Of a stretch of 64,000 nucleotides of DNA, positions 1 to 8,829 are shown piece by piece. The notes under the pieces are model-generated. The model ran no database searches and was not told where the DNA came from. It saw nothing but the letters and a program-made list of their open reading frames with translations. Source of the DNA: JAAYED01 sp040772225 (GTDB lineage Bacteria; Chloroflexota; Anaerolineae; UBA1429); contig JAXGYO010000003.1 in assembly GCA_040772225.1 (NCBI GenBank), forward strand, positions 62,001-126,000, read 5' to 3'. Position 1 is the stretch's first letter. Every line of letters starts with the position of its first letter. Both the position numbers and the translations under genes were made by a program.

Positions 1-879
1 GAGCAGTCCGTGGGCCAGCGTCTTCATGGCCGCGCCCAAGCGGCAAGTCACCTGCGCCAGCAGAGCCTCGGCGTAGCCGCGATGCTTGCGCAGAAATAGT
101 AGTTTTCCACGCCACAGTCTGAGCTTTGCCTGCCCACTGGAACGGGCATCGCTTGCACCCCCCAAATGTACGATAGCAGCATCCGGGTGATACCAGACCT
201 CCCACCCAGCCTCCGTGTGTCGGTAGCACCAATCGACCTCTTCGGAGTTGAGGAAAAAGTCATCATCCAAGAGGCCGACTTCGGCGATGGCTGACCGGCG
301 CGCCAGCAGGCAAGCCCCACCCACCCAATCGCACAGTGCGGGCTCTTCGGCTGGGGCGGGCGAGTAACTGGGATATAGCGGACGTCCATACAGCCAGTTG
401 GCCACCCCGAGCGCCTCTGCTACTACTGACATCAATGTCGGGAATTCGTTGCGGCCCGCCTGGAATGAGCCGTCACGATTCAGCAATCTGGCGCCCACCA
501 GTCCGGCCCGCGGGTGTGAGTCAGCAAAGGCAACCATCGTCTGCAGGCTTCCCGAGAGTGCGACCGTGTCACTGTTGAGCAGCAGCACGTAGCGTCCCGT
601 CGCGAGCGCGATCGCCTGGTTGTTGGCCCGCGCAAAACCCGCGTTCTCTTCGTTTTCGATCAAGTGCACATCTGGGAACTGCTCTCGCACCATCGCCGCA
701 CTGCCATCCGTGGAGGCGTTGTCCACCACGAACACCTCAAAGGCGAGATCCTGCACGGTGTCATAGACCGAGCGCAGGCAGTCGGCGAGGAGGTCGCGCG
801 TGTTCCAGTTGACGATGATGACGGAGAGGTCAAGACCGTCTGAACGTCCTAACGTCCCAACGTCTGAAGGTCCGGACAT
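1..879 (-). CDS. GT2 family glycosyltransferase (3' end outside window)
   Basis: Transfers a sugar from an activated donor to a growing surface glycan, by family inference. The frame is open from an ATG at 879 to the window edge, 293 codons. The N-terminus carries the GT-A signature LSVIIVNWN, followed by a donor-site VVDNASTDGS and a NSDT motif corresponding to the DXD metal site; further on, DDDFF and EVDWCYR match rhamnosyltransferase-like (WbbL type) members. The gene lies 32 nt downstream of the O-antigen ligase stop and is the last visible gene of the polysaccharide operon. Its first codons are made of an 8-bp tandem repeat. The acceptor and donor sugars cannot be read from the sequence. 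Confidence 0.85.
   Translation of the reverse strand, partial: MSGPSDVGTLGRSDGLDLSVIIVNWNTRDLLADCLRSVYDTVQDLAFEVFVVDNASTDGSAAMVREQFPDVHLIENEENAGFARANNQAIALATGRYVLLLNSDTVALSGSLQTMVAFADSHPRAGLVGARLLNRDGSFQAGRNEFPTLMSVVAEALGVANWLYGRPLYPSYSPAPAEEPALCDWVGGACLLARRSAIAEVGLLDDDFFLNSEEVDWCYRHTEAGWEVWYHPDAAIVHLGGASDARSSGQAKLRLWRGKLLFLRKHRGYAEALLAQVTCRLGAAMKTLAHGLL
835..866. repeat. Tandem 8-bp repeat at a gene start
   Basis: Four consecutive octamers of the form AACGTCNN (the first one ACCGTCTG) occupy the beginning of the GT2 gene. Read on the minus strand they are units of NNGACGTT and encode a Ser/Asp/Gly/Thr-rich stretch between the start codon and the first beta strand of the enzyme. Confidence 0.75.
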
Positions 880-911
880 GGGCAGGGCGCGATCAGCGGG
901 TGGTGACAAAG

Positions 912-2342
912 TCACGGCAACTCCTCCCCGGCGGAGCGTTGCAGGACCGTCAGTCCGCCGAGAAAGAGCCAGACGAGGAGGCTGGCCTGGAAGCCCTCAA
1001 AGCCAATGTTGTAAACAAAGGGAAACATCCAATCCGCCAGGAGCATGATCACCAGGGCACCGAGCCAGACGGCCCACATGCCACAGGCATAGCCTCGCTC
1101 AAAAGCGCCGGTCTGGGCCCTGGCCACTCCCGCCGCGTGGCGCCAGAGCATCACCGCCAGCCAGATGAAGAGCCCAAGTCCCAGCAGACCGCCGTGGGCA
1201 TAGATATCCACATAGTTGTTGTGCGAGTTCACTTGAGGATGGAACCAGAGTGCGTTCTGGTAACGCAGCGGCTCGACGGCCGCGTAAGGGCGGTAGGCGG
1301 CCGGCCCAAGCCCGGTGAGCGGATTGCGGGAGGTCACCTCCAACACCCGCTGGATCAACGCGATCCGCGAGCCGCCGCTCATCCTCCAGCGCTCGTCTCC
1401 ACCGGCGAAGGCGTACAGAGAAGGGAAAAGCGTCCCGGCCGCAACCAGAAAGACCAGCGCCACGACGGCCACACCGCGCAGGCGGGGGAACCGCTGCCAG
1501 ATCAGCACGGCCAGCACGGTCCACACGCCGACCCACTCGGAGACGGAGAGGCGCCCGTGAAAGGTGCTGGCATAGATCATCGCGCCCAGCACGCCCAGGA
1601 GGAACAGGCGCCGCGTGTGGCTCAGGCGGTCATTGAACAGCAGTTGACCGCCCGCCAGGCCCGTCATCAGCGCCAGAAAGGGCGCCCGGATATAGACGAT
1701 GGTCGTCCACGGCTCCACGAGGCCCGCGACGCCGGGGATCAGCCGCAGGATCGCCAGCCCGCCCCCGACCCACAGGAGCGCCCAGGTCATCCGCTGGAGG
1801 TCGCGCGGGCCACGCAACAACATGCCGGGGAGCCAGTAGGCCAGCGCGGCAAAGGCATAGATCGCCCACTGGGCCAGCTGCACCAGGATAAAGCTCTCCT
1901 TCATGGGCACCGCGGGGTCCCAGGTGGCGCGGCCGATCCCGAGCGAGAGCAGCCCGGCGACCAAAAGCAGCACCCAGGGACGGTCAGCAGGCGAAGCGCG
2001 CCAGGCCAGCTGATGGGTGAGCAAGCCCCGCACCAGCCAGAGCAACCCCAGCGCCGGGACGAGCAGCGTGGCCGCATTGAGCGTGACCTCGGTGCCGGTA
2101 CCGAACTGGAGTGGTACCGCCAGCGCGGCGAGGACCAGCACCACGGGGCCCCACTCGGGGCGCAGCAGCAGCGCGAGGGCCCCGCCAGCCACGGCCAGTA
2201 GCATCAGCGGGCGTATCCCGATGCCATCATAGGCCAGGTAGGCCAGGCCCAGCAGCAGGCCGGCAGGGATGAGGATGGGTGCCAGGCTCGAGAGCGAGAT
2301 GTCTCGAGAGCGAGTGCGCCAGCGAGCGGCGAGGCTGGTCAT
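912..2342 (-). CDS. O-antigen ligase/polymerase family membrane protein
   Basis: Polytopic inner-membrane protein of 476 residues with about ten to twelve hydrophobic segments. Residues from about 345 on hold the Wzy_C/O-antigen-ligase landmark: NPLTGLGP followed by SHNNYVDIYAHGG, the large extracytoplasmic loop region used to join or polymerise lipid-linked glycan. Its start overlaps the stop of the kinase-like gene by 4 nt. The first 99 residues are identical to those of the chimeric gene at 3268-4473, and the homology continues, more diverged, to about residue 195. It is probably the polymerase or ligase acting on the product of the neighbouring glycosyltransferases; which of the two reactions cannot be decided from sequence. 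Confidence 0.85.
   Translation of the reverse strand: MTSLAARWRTRSRDISLSSLAPILIPAGLLLGLAYLAYDGIGIRPLMLLAVAGGALALLLRPEWGPVVLVLAALAVPLQFGTGTEVTLNAATLLVPALGLLWLVRGLLTHQLAWRASPADRPWVLLLVAGLLSLGIGRATWDPAVPMKESFILVQLAQWAIYAFAALAYWLPGMLLRGPRDLQRMTWALLWVGGGLAILRLIPGVAGLVEPWTTIVYIRAPFLALMTGLAGGQLLFNDRLSHTRRLFLLGVLGAMIYASTFHGRLSVSEWVGVWTVLAVLIWQRFPRLRGVAVVALVFLVAAGTLFPSLYAFAGGDERWRMSGGSRIALIQRVLEVTSRNPLTGLGPAAYRPYAAVEPLRYQNALWFHPQVNSHNNYVDIYAHGGLLGLGLFIWLAVMLWRHAAGVARAQTGAFERGYACGMWAVWLGALVIMLLADWMFPFVYNIGFEGFQASLLVWLFLGGLTVLQRSAGEELP
1758..2342 (-). repeat. Duplicated 5' module of O-antigen ligase (copy 1)
   Basis: This 585-bp segment, from the start codon inward, is repeated at 3889-4473. The first roughly 300 bp are almost base-identical (one silent difference seen, near 2329/4460). 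The next stretch is clearly diverged, and similarity then returns until the junction. The mosaic pattern fits gene conversion after duplication. Confidence 0.8.
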
Positions 2343-3271
2343 GGGGTGGCCTCACGTTCGTGAGCATCTTCTCCATGGCTGCGCTCTGCCCCACGAACAC
2401 AGGCAACCTGATCAAGGATAGAGGCCAGACCATCCGGGTCCGGCGGCCGTGCCGGGAAATAGCTGACGTGTCTCAGCCGGGTATATGCGGTGTACAGCAG
2501 GTCGCTTGCCATTATTGTGGCACGCGGATGTGGCACTAACGGACGGTGCTCATCCGCCAAACTCACGTAAAACTCTGGTTCGAGCAGCAACGAGGCTGGG
2601 CTGTTGAGAACGCGCTTTGCGCAGTCGCGCACCCAGCGATGCCCACTATGCAAAAGGATGTTGGAGTGCGTCGTAAAATAGAAGCAGGGCTCGTCGTAGC
2701 GATACCCCTCATGGCGCTCGGGCCTGAAGTAGGAGCCCGCCAAGTTGCTCAGAAGCAAAAACAGGCCCAAGGGCACCAGGCCATATCGCAGCGTGTAGTC
2801 GCTGTCGATTCTGGCGATTCCCCAGCCAAAGTCTACGTAGTGGAAGCGCCCCGTAGGTGCCAGCATAAACTGAGCTGCTACGGAATCATTGATCGCCAAC
2901 CCATGCGCGGAGATAAGGTACGCCTGCATTTGGCAGTAACTGCCCAGCAGGGCGGTAGCAACACTCTTCATATGCCGATATAGCCGCACGTGCACATGGT
3001 GCAGCGGAGTGGCTGGATACCACAGTCCGATAAGCGCGCCCGCGGCGTCGTGGACCAGACGAATGCGAGGCAGGCCTTCCACAGCTGGCCGGCAGATGCT
3101 TGCGTAGCTCTCAAGACCCTGCGCGGAGCCACCCTGCCTCGGCTCACGGAACAGTTTCAGAATCAGCGGGTCCAGACCCGCGTCGTCTACGACTCGGTAG
3201 ACGATACCCTCGCCTCCCGACCCGAGGTATTGGTCGACAACATATGGTCTCCGGACACCAGACGCCGTCAC
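2339..3271 (-). CDS. Protein-kinase-fold protein in the polysaccharide operon
   Basis: 310 residues. The N-terminus looks like a kinase glycine loop (LGSGGEG, 16-22) with a candidate ATP lysine at 39 in LILKLF. A catalytic-loop-like segment starts at His123 (HGLAINDS, Asp129), and a clear DFG motif follows at 147-149 inside YVDFGWG. Spacing between these motifs is shorter than in typical Ser/Thr kinases and the HRD motif is not canonical, which recalls small glycan or lipopolysaccharide kinases. It overlaps both neighbours by 4 nt, so it is made together with the ligase and glycosyltransferases. It could phosphorylate a sugar, regulate polymerisation, or be a pseudokinase. No membrane segment is evident. 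Confidence 0.6.
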   Translation of the reverse strand: MTASGVRRPYVVDQYLGSGGEGIVYRVVDDAGLDPLILKLFREPRQGGSAQGLESYASICRPAVEGLPRIRLVHDAAGALIGLWYPATPLHHVHVRLYRHMKSVATALLGSYCQMQAYLISAHGLAINDSVAAQFMLAPTGRFHYVDFGWGIARIDSDYTLRYGLVPLGLFLLLSNLAGSYFRPERHEGYRYDEPCFYFTTHSNILLHSGHRWVRDCAKRVLNSPASLLLEPEFYVSLADEHRPLVPHPRATIMASDLLYTAYTRLRHVSYFPARPPDPDGLASILDQVACVRGAERSHGEDAHEREATP

Positions 3272-4473
3272 GACTCTGCCCCTCGCTGACTCTGTACTGC
3301 ATCTTCGACCAGGTCCGTGAACGCGGCGCCGATCGCCCGCCAGTCGTAGCGCTGCTCCACCGGGGCACAGGCGTTGGTAGCCAGACGGGCGCGCAGAGCG
3401 CCATCCTGAAGCGGGCGCACGGTCGCGACGGCCAGGGCACGCGGACCGTCCGCCAGGAGCAGGTGCTCGCCATCGACCACGTCCAGCCCCTCGGCGCCTT
3501 TGCGGGTGGAGACCACCGGCACGCCCAGGGCCATCGCCTCCAGGATCTTCAATCGGGTGCCACCCCCCTGCCGCAGCGGCACCACGCAGGCGGCGCTCCC
3601 GGCGATCACCGGGCGTATGTCGTCGACATAGCCACTCAGGCGCACCGAATCGTCCAGCGCGAGGCCCGCCAGGTCCACGCCGGACGTGCTGCCGGTGATG
3701 GTCAGGCTGACATCAGGCGCCTGCGCACGCACGAGCGGGTACACGTCGCGCAGAAAGAACTGCATGGCGTCATAGTTGGCCGAGTAGGTCATGGCCCCAT
3801 TGTACACCAGGCTGCCCGGGCGCGGCAAGGCGAGGCCGGGGCGGTGGTGCTCGCAGTCGACGCCGTTGGGCACGACCGCGATGGGCGGCCCACCCCCGAC
3901 CCACAGGAGCGCCCAGGTCATCCGCTCCGCGTCACGCGGGCCACGCAACAACATGCCGGGGAGCCAGTAAGCCAGCGCGGCAAAGGCAAAGATCGCCCAC
4001 TGGGCCAGTTGCACCAGGATAAAGTCGGCCTGGACCGGCACCGCGGGGTCCCAGGTGGCGCGGCCGATCCCGAGCGAGAGCAGCCCGGCGGCGAGGAACA
4101 GCAGCCAGGGCCGGTCGGCGGGCGAGGCGGTCCACGTCAGACGGCGGCGCAGCAGGCCGTGGGCCAGCCAGAGCGCGCCCAGCGCCGGGACGAGCAGCGT
4201 GGCCGCATTGAGCGTGACCTCGGTGCCGGTACCGAACTGGAGTGGTACCGCCAGCGCGGCGAGGACCAGCACCACGGGGCCCCACTCGGGGCGCAGCAGC
4301 AGCGCGAGGGCCCCGCCAGCCACGGCCAGTAGCATCAGCGGGCGTATCCCGATGCCATCATAGGCCAGGTAGGCCAGGCCCAGCAGCAGGCCGGCAGGGA
4401 TGAGGATGGGTGCCAGGCTCGAGAGCGAGATGTCTCGAGAGCGAGTGCGCCAGCGGGCGGCGAGGCTGGTCAT
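3268..4473 (-). CDS. Chimeric gene: O-antigen-ligase N-half fused to GT4 C-half
   Basis: 401 residues in one open frame. Residues 1-195 are the transmembrane N-half of the O-antigen ligase family, copied from or shared with the gene at 912-2342. From residue 196 the protein becomes the C-terminal nucleotide-sugar lobe of a GT4 glycosyltransferase, beginning PPIAVVPNGVD and containing RLKILEAMALGVPVV. The GT4 acceptor lobe and the ligase catalytic loop are both missing, so neither parent activity is expected to be complete. Both ends keep 4-nt overlaps with their neighbours, so expression coupling is intact. It may be a deletion between a second ligase gene and a GT4 gene, a true fusion, or a misassembly between paralogues. 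Confidence 0.75.
   Translation of the reverse strand: MTSLAARWRTRSRDISLSSLAPILIPAGLLLGLAYLAYDGIGIRPLMLLAVAGGALALLLRPEWGPVVLVLAALAVPLQFGTGTEVTLNAATLLVPALGALWLAHGLLRRRLTWTASPADRPWLLFLAAGLLSLGIGRATWDPAVPVQADFILVQLAQWAIFAFAALAYWLPGMLLRGPRDAERMTWALLWVGGGPPIAVVPNGVDCEHHRPGLALPRPGSLVYNGAMTYSANYDAMQFFLRDVYPLVRAQAPDVSLTITGSTSGVDLAGLALDDSVRLSGYVDDIRPVIAGSAACVVPLRQGGGTRLKILEAMALGVPVVSTRKGAEGLDVVDGEHLLLADGPRALAVATVRPLQDGALRARLATNACAPVEQRYDWRAIGAAFTDLVEDAVQSQRGAES
3889..4473 (-). repeat. Duplicated 5' module of O-antigen ligase (copy 2)
   Basis: Second copy of the segment at 1758-2342. Homology ends at a run of glycine codons (WVGGG), immediately after which the GT4 sequence starts, so this is the recombination or assembly junction. 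Confidence 0.8.
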
Positions 4474-5453
4474 GACGTCTTCATCTCGCGCAAGCCCTGA
4501 CGGTATCCCTTGCGAATACAGGCACTCACCTGCCAGTTGTACAGGTGTGTGAGCACGCTAAAGTTGGGCCAGCACCGCTCGAGGATCATAGTGAACCACC
4601 GTATGAGTGCCTGAGCCGGTTGGCTAGAGGCCAGGCTGCGCACAGCCTTCCGGGCAATGATCGCCACAGAGTCTTCCCCCCACCGAACGGGTCCCTTGTC
4701 TGCGAACATCGGGATTTGACCCTGCAATTCGGGGTAGCGCTGGAACAGACGAGCACCAGCGTGTGCCGCCCGATACCAGCGGTCGCAGGCGCTCCTGAGG
4801 TCGGCCGACACATGATCCCAGTGTGTCGCGCGAACAAGCGTGCTCCGGAAGAGCCGGTACCCGGCCCCTGTCGCTCTGTATCCAAAATCCACATCATCCC
4901 AGTTCGGCCAGCCCCCGGTAGGGTCCTGAAACCCGCCGATCTGCGCAAGATCCGGCTGGCGCACGAACAGCAATCCGGTCATGCAGTGCTGGAAAGGCAC
5001 CTCCGCGACCTCGCCGAGCGTCCCTGGCGCACGTACCCCCTCGAACCGACCGCACACGAGAACCTGGCTGACTCGCTGGTCGGGAAGACTCAGCGTCCCA
5101 AGAAGTATCGCATGGTCGAGCGACTGCAGCAACCTCACTCCCTGAGCCAGTGCGTCTGCCTCCAGTTCGATATCGTCATCGACAAAGACCAGCACACAAC
5201 CACGTGCCCGACTGGCCCCATGGTTCCTTGCCGCAGTAGCCCCGCCGTGCTCCGCATGCAACACAGTGCCCGTCAGTCGCCGATCCAGGGAGGTATCAGT
5301 GGTGCCGTCCGTCGACCCATCGTCGACGACGATGACCTCCATCCGGTCTGCAGGATAGGTCTGCCGCGCGAGGCTGTCCAGCGTCCGGAGCAGCGACTCC
5401 TTGCGGTTGTACGTCGGGATGATGACGGAGACGACGGGGGTGGGCTCAGGCAT
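4470..5453 (-). CDS. GT2 family glycosyltransferase
   Basis: 327 residues from the ATG at 5453. This start is preferred over upstream in-frame codons because it begins directly before the GT-A fold (VVSVIIPTYNRKESLL). The donor site shows VVDDGSTDGT, the metal site VFVDDD, and a later WDDVDFGYR segment matches the acceptor/catalytic-base region of GT2 enzymes. It overlaps the upstream GT4 gene by 8 nt and the downstream chimeric gene by 4 nt. It probably adds one residue to the repeat unit; the sugar is unknown. Confidence 0.85.
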   Translation of the reverse strand: MPEPTPVVSVIIPTYNRKESLLRTLDSLARQTYPADRMEVIVVDDGSTDGTTDTSLDRRLTGTVLHAEHGGATAARNHGASRARGCVLVFVDDDIELEADALAQGVRLLQSLDHAILLGTLSLPDQRVSQVLVCGRFEGVRAPGTLGEVAEVPFQHCMTGLLFVRQPDLAQIGGFQDPTGGWPNWDDVDFGYRATGAGYRLFRSTLVRATHWDHVSADLRSACDRWYRAAHAGARLFQRYPELQGQIPMFADKGPVRWGEDSVAIIARKAVRSLASSQPAQALIRWFTMILERCWPNFSVLTHLYNWQVSACIRKGYRQGLREMKTS

Positions 5454-6702
5454 CGTGGAGTCCTTGAATCGTTTGGACAAGATACCGCTCGACGCCCGAA
5501 ACGGTACCCTTGATGTCAAAACAGGCACGCACAACCTCGTAGCCGCGGTCAGCCAGTCGCCTACACAGATCCGGGTCAGCCACAGCGCGGCCCAGCTGCC
5601 GCGCAAGTGAGCCGGCGTCACCCGGCTCGAAAACGAGGCCCGTGTCACCATCCACGAGCAACTCGCCACTTCCTCCCGTAGTCGTGCCAATGACCAAAAG
5701 TCCCATGGCCATGCCCTCCTGCATGGACCGCGCAAGCGGTTCCTGGTATTCGGACGGGAGTAGCAAGACATCGTATTGAGCCAGTATCTCGGGCATGCGT
5801 GCCCGAGGTACTGGCTCCAAGAACGTGACATGTGCGTCAAGGCCGAGAGACTCGACCCGGTCCTTAAGCGGTGAGACATAGTCGTCAGGGCCTGAGCCCA
5901 GCACAGTGAGCGACAGACCCGCCAGGTTTCCCTCCTTTGCTAGCAGGCCAAGAGCCTCAATCGCTGTACTCACGCCCTTCTCAGCGCACACGCGCCCAGC
6001 GATGATACAGCGAAGGCCGTGCCGAAACCGTTCAGTTTCATAACGATCGGCATCGAACACGGAAAGGTCAACGCCGTTGTGGACCACCACACCGTGCTCC
6101 ACAAGCCCCTCAGACAGCAGGTGGCGGCGCACAAAGTCGCTCACGCACAGAACATGCGCGTACTGCAGCCGAATGGGCTTGCCCTCTGCAGCGAGTATGC
6201 GAAGCGCCAGAGGGCCCAGAGTTCGCTTGACGATGGCCCCCGCCAGCCCAGCAGGAGGCGCTTGCCAATAGGCAACGTACTCGTCGGGCAACTCCGGTAG
6301 GTAACCCGCCAGATAGTAGACGACAGACAGACCGGGGGTCTGTTCCGCTCTGCTCAACATCGCGCGCGACAGGCCGATGGCATGCCAGACGAAAATGACC
6401 TCAGGACGGAAATCGGCGACCAGTCGATCGAGCACCCTGACAGCATGTCGCTCGCGCCGCCTGCGGCCGATGAAGAACTGCAGCGCCGCGGAGCGACCAC
6501 AGTGCCAGTCGGGCTCGATCGTCAGCAGGCGATGTACCGGGTACGCCCTCGATATCTCGTCGCCTTGCCGATAGGTGCTCGTGAGGACGGCCACCTCGTG
6601 CCCCCTGGCGGCCAGGCCGTCTGCGACCTCCTCACAGAGCTGCATGTATCCCCAGCCATACTGGCAGGGCGGGTAGTAGTTGGTGACAAAGAGGATTCTC
6701 AT
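5446..6702 (-). CDS. GT4 family glycosyltransferase
   Basis: 418 residues, two-lobed GT-B enzyme. It begins MRILFVTNYYPP, the usual first strand of the acceptor lobe, which is why the ATG at 6702 is chosen over the in-frame GTG at 6720. The C-lobe carries VVHNGVD and an E-x7-E retaining motif in EPLARSMQE, followed by GGSGELLVDG. The gene starts 7 nt after the stop of the upstream GT2 gene. Confidence 0.85.
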   Translation of the reverse strand: MRILFVTNYYPPCQYGWGYMQLCEEVADGLAARGHEVAVLTSTYRQGDEISRAYPVHRLLTIEPDWHCGRSAALQFFIGRRRRERHAVRVLDRLVADFRPEVIFVWHAIGLSRAMLSRAEQTPGLSVVYYLAGYLPELPDEYVAYWQAPPAGLAGAIVKRTLGPLALRILAAEGKPIRLQYAHVLCVSDFVRRHLLSEGLVEHGVVVHNGVDLSVFDADRYETERFRHGLRCIIAGRVCAEKGVSTAIEALGLLAKEGNLAGLSLTVLGSGPDDYVSPLKDRVESLGLDAHVTFLEPVPRARMPEILAQYDVLLLPSEYQEPLARSMQEGMAMGLLVIGTTTGGSGELLVDGDTGLVFEPGDAGSLARQLGRAVADPDLCRRLADRGYEVVRACFDIKGTVSGVERYLVQTIQGLHDA

Positions 6703-6709
6703 CTGCCGC

Positions 6710-7603
6710 TCATCCACCACTTGGCACGATACTGCGTAGAAGCGCGCTGGTTGCCGCCAAACCGTATCGCCATGCCGGCACCAGCTTGCCCTGCCTCAAC
6801 TTCCAACGGAGCATCGGCAGACACTGGGAAGCCAGTGTCCAGTACGCTTGTCTACGGGTATGTAGCAGCGCAGCCGGGAGTCTGCGGTGGTAAGCCAAAT
6901 CCAAAGCCCTGAGCACTTCGAGATAGTCCTTGCCCGTGCCCGCGTACCTAGCCGTCTCTTGGCCGGCGTGCACACGTTGCGCTACAAGCGGGCTCGCGAT
7001 GAACGCGATATCGTACTCAGCCGCGACGCGAAGCCACATCTCCAAGTCAACGGCATATCCAAGGGACGTGTCAAAATCGCCCAAGCGACGATATGCCTCG
7101 GCCCTCACCATAACCGAAGGACACGACACAGGGTTTCCTGTTGCAGCTACCATCTGATAGAGAAGCCCCCCTGATCCCACCAGGTCCGCTCCCGGCTGCG
7201 GAACCCAGTGCCCGCCAATGTGAACCCCGGCCTCGTTGATGCGCATGATGTCAGAGTACACCATACCCACAGAAGGGTTCTCCTGCAGTACGCGCGCTTT
7301 TGCTCGCAGGTTTCCCGGCAGCATCACATCATCCTGATGAAAGATCGTCACGAACTCACCCTGAGACAACTCAAGGCAGCGGTTCCAGTTCCTCGCGAGG
7401 CCCAGATTGCTCGAATTCCTCAGCAGTCGCGTTCGCTGATCACGGAAGCACGGGAGCGACCCCGACACGGGTGGCTGCGATGCGTCATCCACGACGATGA
7501 GTTCAAACTCTTCCAGGTCCTGAGCGAGCACGCTCTCTACTGCTAACTCCAGATATGGCCCGGGATTGTAGGCTGGTATGCACACACTCACGAGGGGAGT
7601 CAT
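6710..7603 (-). CDS. GT2 family glycosyltransferase
   Basis: 297 residues from the ATG at 7603, placed just before the first GT-A strand (PLVSVCIPAYN). VVDDAS at the donor site and a FHQDD segment fit the family; VDLEMWLR lies in the acceptor region. The start sits 2 nt after the stop of the upstream GT4 gene, consistent with coupled translation. Substrates are unknown. Confidence 0.85.
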   Translation of the reverse strand: MTPLVSVCIPAYNPGPYLELAVESVLAQDLEEFELIVVDDASQPPVSGSLPCFRDQRTRLLRNSSNLGLARNWNRCLELSQGEFVTIFHQDDVMLPGNLRAKARVLQENPSVGMVYSDIMRINEAGVHIGGHWVPQPGADLVGSGGLLYQMVAATGNPVSCPSVMVRAEAYRRLGDFDTSLGYAVDLEMWLRVAAEYDIAFIASPLVAQRVHAGQETARYAGTGKDYLEVLRALDLAYHRRLPAALLHTRRQAYWTLASQCLPMLRWKLRQGKLVPAWRYGLAATSALLRSIVPSGG

Positions 7604-7605
7604 CC

Positions 7606-8829
7606 TCAGCGTCCCACCTTCGCCGTCTCTGCCAGCGTCGCTTGGAGCTGGTCCACGGCACGGGACCAGGTCCACTTCTCCCGCACATAATCCACAGCCT
7701 GCTCGCCGAACCTGGCCCGCAGGACATCATCGTGCAACAGCGCGCCCAGGCGCTCCGCGAATGCATGCGCATCTCGCTCAACCAGCCAACCGGTGACGCC
7801 GTCCAACACGGTCTCGGAGATGCCCGCCTCGCCCACGGCCACCACCGGCGTGCCACAGGCCATCGCCTCCAGCGGAGCCAACCCGAGCGCCTCCTCGATG
7901 GGCGTGTACACGAAGACGCGCGCCGTACGGTAGAGCTCCACCATACAGGCATCGTCACGGACGTTCTCAACACGGAGGGGCACACCGAGCCGCGCAGCCA
8001 GTTCGGTGACGACCGCCTGCTCGGCGGCCTCAGCGCTGTTGGCCGCGATCACAAGCGCGGGCCGACGTTGTGCGGGCATCTGGCCGAGCGCCGAGATCAG
8101 GAAACGGTAGCCCTTCATATAGTGGAGCGCGCCCACGGCCAGCACGAAATCGCCCCGGGTAACGGGCGCGGGGCAAAAGCGCCCGGTGTCGATACCCGGA
8201 TAGATGACGGTCGACTCGACGCCGTAGCGCGCGCGCAGCACGGAACGAGAGTACTCCGAGTTGGTGAGCACGCGCGTGGCCGCGCGCAGATTGGCCTGCT
8301 CATGACTACGACGCAGGTTCCGCGAATAGGCACGCACCGGAGCATAGTACGCTCCCTTGAGCCGGTCGATCCAGCCCGCGGCCCGATCGTCCGCTGACAG
8401 CCGTTGCTCGTCCGTGTCGCGTTGGACATGATGGCACTGAAACACCGCAGGTGTGTGGACGTACCTGAGCAGATACGGCGTAGGAACAATCTGCGAGTCC
8501 TGGGCCAGCACAACATCGTAGCCTTGGGCGTCGATGTCCGCGGCGATTCTGCGGTCGACGTCGCGGGTGCGCCGCAGAAGCGTTGTCAGCTGCACCGCGT
8601 GGACGTACGGGGCTATCATCGGTAGCCGCCTCTGCGTGAACGCCGGCGCCGGGGCGTCGCAGACATGCTGTGCCACCACCCAAGGCGCAAGATCCAGCGT
8701 CGCTCGATCGGCCAGCGTCGTGGTGAACTCTGTTATCTCGTGCCCGCGCCGCGCCAGCTCGCGCACCTCATCGTGCACAAAGCGTTTGGCGCCACCCGAG
8801 GGCAGGTTGTGGTACAGCGCGATTCTCAT
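7606..8829 (-). CDS. GT4 family glycosyltransferase
   Basis: 407 residues, GT-B fold. The N-lobe begins MRIALYHNLPSGGAKR, with a glycine-rich loop that commonly contacts the acceptor. The C-lobe shows VIYPGIDTGRF and the E-x7-E motif EALGLAPLE followed by MACGTPVVAV. It overlaps the upstream BNR-protein stop by 4 nt. It is expected to act at the cytoplasmic membrane face with the neighbouring GT2 enzymes. Confidence 0.87.
   Translation of the reverse strand: MRIALYHNLPSGGAKRFVHDEVRELARRGHEITEFTTTLADRATLDLAPWVVAQHVCDAPAPAFTQRRLPMIAPYVHAVQLTTLLRRTRDVDRRIAADIDAQGYDVVLAQDSQIVPTPYLLRYVHTPAVFQCHHVQRDTDEQRLSADDRAAGWIDRLKGAYYAPVRAYSRNLRRSHEQANLRAATRVLTNSEYSRSVLRARYGVESTVIYPGIDTGRFCPAPVTRGDFVLAVGALHYMKGYRFLISALGQMPAQRRPALVIAANSAEAAEQAVVTELAARLGVPLRVENVRDDACMVELYRTARVFVYTPIEEALGLAPLEAMACGTPVVAVGEAGISETVLDGVTGWLVERDAHAFAERLGALLHDDVLRARFGEQAVDYVREKWTWSRAVDQLQATLAETAKVGR

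Noticed and set aside
900..2201. Long open plus-strand frame opposite the O-antigen ligase
   Set aside because: Its product is rich in Gln, Arg, Pro and His with no domain, as expected from the complement of a GC-rich hydrophobic gene; the minus-strand reading has clear family motifs and coupled starts.
3100..4332. Long open plus-strand frame opposite the chimeric gene
   Set aside because: Shadow of the duplicated ligase module; its similarity to the frame opposite the other copy only reflects the DNA duplication.
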